Below, one piece after another: positions 6,579-8,505 of a stretch of 8,505 nt of DNA. Where the stretch lies: contig JABHQB010000133.1 in NCBI GenBank assembly GCA_018695965.1, forward strand, positions 1-8,505. Direction: 5' to 3'. Position 1 is the first letter of the stretch. Every line of letters begins with the position of its first letter. Position numbers and translations under genes: made by a program. The notes under the pieces are model-generated. The model made no database searches. It saw only the letters and a list, made by a program, of their open reading frames with translations, and was not told the origin of the DNA. The DNA comes from Flavobacteriales bacterium (GTDB lineage: Bacteria; Bacteroidota; Bacteroidia; Flavobacteriales; BACL11).

Positions 6579-7850
6579 TTAATATTTATACTTACCCTTC
6601 CAGATTAATTTTAGTTGATCTCTAAATGATTTTTCTTTTGTATTTTTTCCTGGATTATAGAATGTATTTCCACTAATTTCTTCTGGCATAAATTCTTGTT
6701 CTGAATTAGGATTATCGTGTGAGTAAATATAATCTGATCCATAACATAGTTCTTTCATAAGTTTTGTTGGTGAATTTCTTAGGTGTAATGGTACGGATAG
6801 ATTTCCTGTTTTTCTTACTTTTTCTTGTGCTTTTCCGATTGCTATGTAGGAGGCATTGCTTTTAGGACTGCATGCTAAATATATTGCTGTTTGAGACAAA
6901 ATAATTCTACTTTCTGGAAATCCAATTACACTTACTGATTGAAAACAATTGTTTGCTATTACCATAGCATTTGGATTTGCATTTCCAATATCTTCTGATG
7001 CAGAAATTAATAATCTTCTGGCAATAAATTTTACATCTTCACCACCTTCTATCATACGAGCTAGCCAATAAACAGTCCCGTTTGGATCCGAACCTCTAAT
7101 AGATTTTATTAGTGCAGAAACTATGTCGTAATGATGTTCCCCATTTTTATCATAGGAAGCTAAGTTTTGCTGAGATATTTCCATTACTACTTTATCTGTA
7201 ATTTCAACTTTTTCTTTCTTTTCTGAGCTAACAACTAAATCAAAAATATTAAGTAATTTTCTGGCATCTCCGCCAGATATTCTAAGTAGTGCATTTGTTT
7301 CTTTAAGTATTATTTTCTTTTCTTTCAGAAAAATATCTTCTGAAATAGATCTATTTATCAGTTCTAATAAATCTTCCTTTGAAAGGTGTTCTAACACATA
7401 TACTTGAGAACGAGATAAAAGAGCTGAAATAACTTCAAATGATGGATTCTCAGTAGTTGCTCCAATCAAAGTAATAATTCCTTTTTCTACTGCTCCAAGT
7501 AGAGAATCTTGCTGAGATTTACTAAATCTATGTATTTCGTCAATAAATAAAATAGGAATATCTTTCCCAAATAAGCCTAATGAACTAGCTTTTTGTATTA
7601 CTTCTCTAACATCTTTTACTCCAGAATTAATTGCACTTAAAGTATAAATAGTCCGATCTAGTTCTTTTGCAATTAAGTTTGCAATTGTCGTTTTTCCAAC
7701 TCCTGGAGGTCCCCAAAAAATAATCGATGGAATAACTTTCTGATCAAGTTGTTTCCTTAAAGCTCCATTTTTTCCAATCAGATGTTTTTGTCCAATAACT
7801 TCTGATATTTTTGTTGGACGGAGCCTTTCTGCTAGTGGGATATTTTGCAT
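6579..7850 (-). CDS. rarA: Replication-associated recombination protein RarA (MgsA), AAA+ ATPase
   Basis: RarA is a cytoplasmic AAA+ ATPase of the clamp-loader clade that acts at stalled replication forks and single-strand gaps (MgsA in E. coli, WRNIP1/Mgs1 in eukaryotes). The 423-residue length is normal. Seen in order: N-terminal LAERLRPTKISEVIGQKHL (6-24), Walker A GPPGVGKTT (47-55), Walker B LFIDEIHRF (101-109, D104/E105), sensor 1 GATTENPSF (130-138), arginine-finger region LSRSQVY (145-151, R147) and sensor 2 GGDARKLLN (193-201). The C-terminal oligomerisation region characteristic of the family follows (YDIVSALIKSIRGSDPNG from 241, then ASEDIGNANP from 284). The Walker and C-terminal signatures separate it from RuvB and DnaX. 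The ATG at 7850 gives the usual N-terminus; no Shine-Dalgarno sequence is seen. It heads the minus-strand cluster and diverges from pheT. I see no functional link to the envelope genes behind it. Confidence 0.95.
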   Translation of the reverse strand: MQNIPLAERLRPTKISEVIGQKHLIGKNGALRKQLDQKVIPSIIFWGPPGVGKTTIANLIAKELDRTIYTLSAINSGVKDVREVIQKASSLGLFGKDIPILFIDEIHRFSKSQQDSLLGAVEKGIITLIGATTENPSFEVISALLSRSQVYVLEHLSKEDLLELINRSISEDIFLKEKKIILKETNALLRISGGDARKLLNIFDLVVSSEKKEKVEITDKVVMEISQQNLASYDKNGEHHYDIVSALIKSIRGSDPNGTVYWLARMIEGGEDVKFIARRLLISASEDIGNANPNAMVIANNCFQSVSVIGFPESRIILSQTAIYLACSPKSNASYIAIGKAQEKVRKTGNLSVPLHLRNSPTKLMKELCYGSDYIYSHDNPNSEQEFMPEEISGNTFYNPGKNTKEKSFRDQLKLIWKGKYKY

Positions 7851-7862
7851 TTGCTAAAAGTA

Positions 7863-7891
7863 CAAATAAATAGTATAATTATTAAAACAAT
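7863..7891 (-). promoter_or_regulatory. Candidate rarA promoter
   Basis: On the minus strand ATTG (7891-7888) is followed after 17 nt by TTTATTTG (7870-7863), one base off TAnnTTTG. The box ends 12 nt before the rarA ATG, so any leader would be very short. The match is imperfect and the region is AT-rich, so this is a weak call supported mainly by position in the 96-nt divergent gap. Confidence 0.35.
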
Positions 7892-7894
7892 GAA

Positions 7895-7927
7895 ATTGTA
7901 TTTTTCTGATAACAATTTATATTTTTG
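7895..7927 (+). promoter_or_regulatory. Candidate pheT promoter
   Basis: ATTG (7895-7898) and TATTTTTG (7920-7927) match the Bacteroidota -33 (TTTG/TTG) and -7 (TAnnTTTG) elements with a 21-nt spacer. The box ends 19 nt before the ATG at 7947, predicting a leader of roughly 12-15 nt. That leaves no room for a T-box or an attenuator. Confidence 0.55.
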
Positions 7928-7946
7928 CATAAAGTAAATTACAAAA

Positions 7947-8505
7947 ATGAATATATCACTTAATTGGTTAAAACAATATATTAATCTTGATTTAGAGGTC
8001 AATAAGATTTCTGAATATCTGACAGATATTGGTTTAGAAGTAGAGGGTATATCAGAAGTTGAAAGTGTAAAAGGAGGTCTTAAAGGAATTGTAATAGGAG
8101 AAGTTTTAACTTGTGATAAACATCCAAATGCAGATAGATTAAATGTCACAAAAGTTGATATTGGTAATCAAGATATTCTAGATATTGTTTGTGGAGCTCC
8201 AAATGTTAAATCAGGTCAGAAAGTTCCTGTAGCTACTGTTGGGTCTGTTCTTTATGATGGAGAAGAATCTTTTACAATTAAGAAAAGTAAAATAAGAGGT
8301 GAGGTTTCAGAAGGTATGATTTGTGGGGAAGATGAGATAGGTCTTGGAGATGCGACAGATGGAATAATGGTATTAGATGATAATGTAAAAGTAGGAACTT
8401 TAGCTTCCGAATATTTTAAAGTTGAAAACGATACTATTTTTGAAATCGGATTAACTCCTAATCGTTCTGATGCAATGGGACATTTTGGTGTTGCAAGAGA
8501 TTTAA
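7947..8505 (+). CDS. pheT: Phenylalanyl-tRNA synthetase beta subunit, 3' end outside the window
   Basis: PheT pairs with PheS in an alpha2-beta2 enzyme that charges tRNA-Phe; the beta chain binds tRNA and edits mischarged Tyr. The visible 186 codons are the N-terminus. MNISLNWLKQYI (1-12) and the ISEYLTDIGLEVEGI segment (21-35) are typical of bacterial PheT. The EMAP-II-like OB-fold tRNA-binding domain follows (about 40-150), with HPNADRL (59-65), CGAPNV (82-87), KSKIRGEVSEGMICGEDE (113-130) and TDGIMVL (137-143). The start of the next domain shows TPNRSDA (170-176). The frame is open to the window edge. No Shine-Dalgarno sequence is present; the ATG follows an A-rich stretch. pheS is not adjacent on the left, so the two subunits are not encoded in pheS-pheT order here. 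Confidence 0.96.
   Translation, partial: MNISLNWLKQYINLDLEVNKISEYLTDIGLEVEGISEVESVKGGLKGIVIGEVLTCDKHPNADRLNVTKVDIGNQDILDIVCGAPNVKSGQKVPVATVGSVLYDGEESFTIKKSKIRGEVSEGMICGEDEIGLGDATDGIMVLDDNVKVGTLASEYFKVENDTIFEIGLTPNRSDAMGHFGVARDL

Noticed and set aside
7851..7946. Possible T-box, riboswitch or small RNA in the rarA/pheT gap
   Set aside because: Only 96 nt, very AT-rich, with promoter boxes in both directions; no stable stem or known motif was seen.
7832..8149. Minus-strand open frame of 105 codons opposite the start of pheT
   Set aside because: It overlaps the well-supported pheT start and the rarA 5' end and has no recognisable features; it is a shadow of pheT codon bias.

Overview
The window reads as an AT-rich genome of the phylum Bacteroidota, probably a Flavobacteriales relative. 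Supporting signs are the ftsY-rimO gene pair, the sequence style of KdsA and RarA, a DUF5723-like outer-membrane protein beside a large lipoprotein, near absence of Shine-Dalgarno sites, and promoter boxes of the Bacteroidota type (TAnnTTTG). It is densely packed: no stretch over 100 bases lacks a gene, and no RNA gene, mobile element or CRISPR array was seen.

Layout. (1) Positions 1-2468, plus strand: the 3' part of ftsY (signal recognition particle receptor), whose visible N-terminus is a long Glu/Asp-Pro repeat, followed with no spacer by rimO (ribosomal protein S12 methylthiotransferase). (2) Positions 2465-7850, minus strand, in transcription order: rarA (AAA+ ATPase of stalled replication forks), a 679-residue putative lipoprotein, a 414-residue putative outer-membrane beta-barrel protein, and kdsA (Kdo-8-phosphate synthase). 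Gaps of 14, 1 and 4 nt suggest one transcription unit, possibly with a second promoter in front of the lipoprotein. (3) From 7947, plus strand: the start of pheT (phenylalanyl-tRNA synthetase beta chain), diverging from rarA across a 96-nt promoter region.

rimO and kdsA converge and their stop codons overlap within TTAA. That tetranucleotide lies in the loop of a good inverted repeat, a candidate bidirectional terminator built from the two gene ends.

Most of the window is housekeeping. The least understood part is the lipoprotein/barrel pair, which is placed with kdsA and so with envelope biogenesis. The most unusual sequence is the GC-rich (EP)n tract of FtsY. I see no defence, mobile or clearly new enzymatic system.
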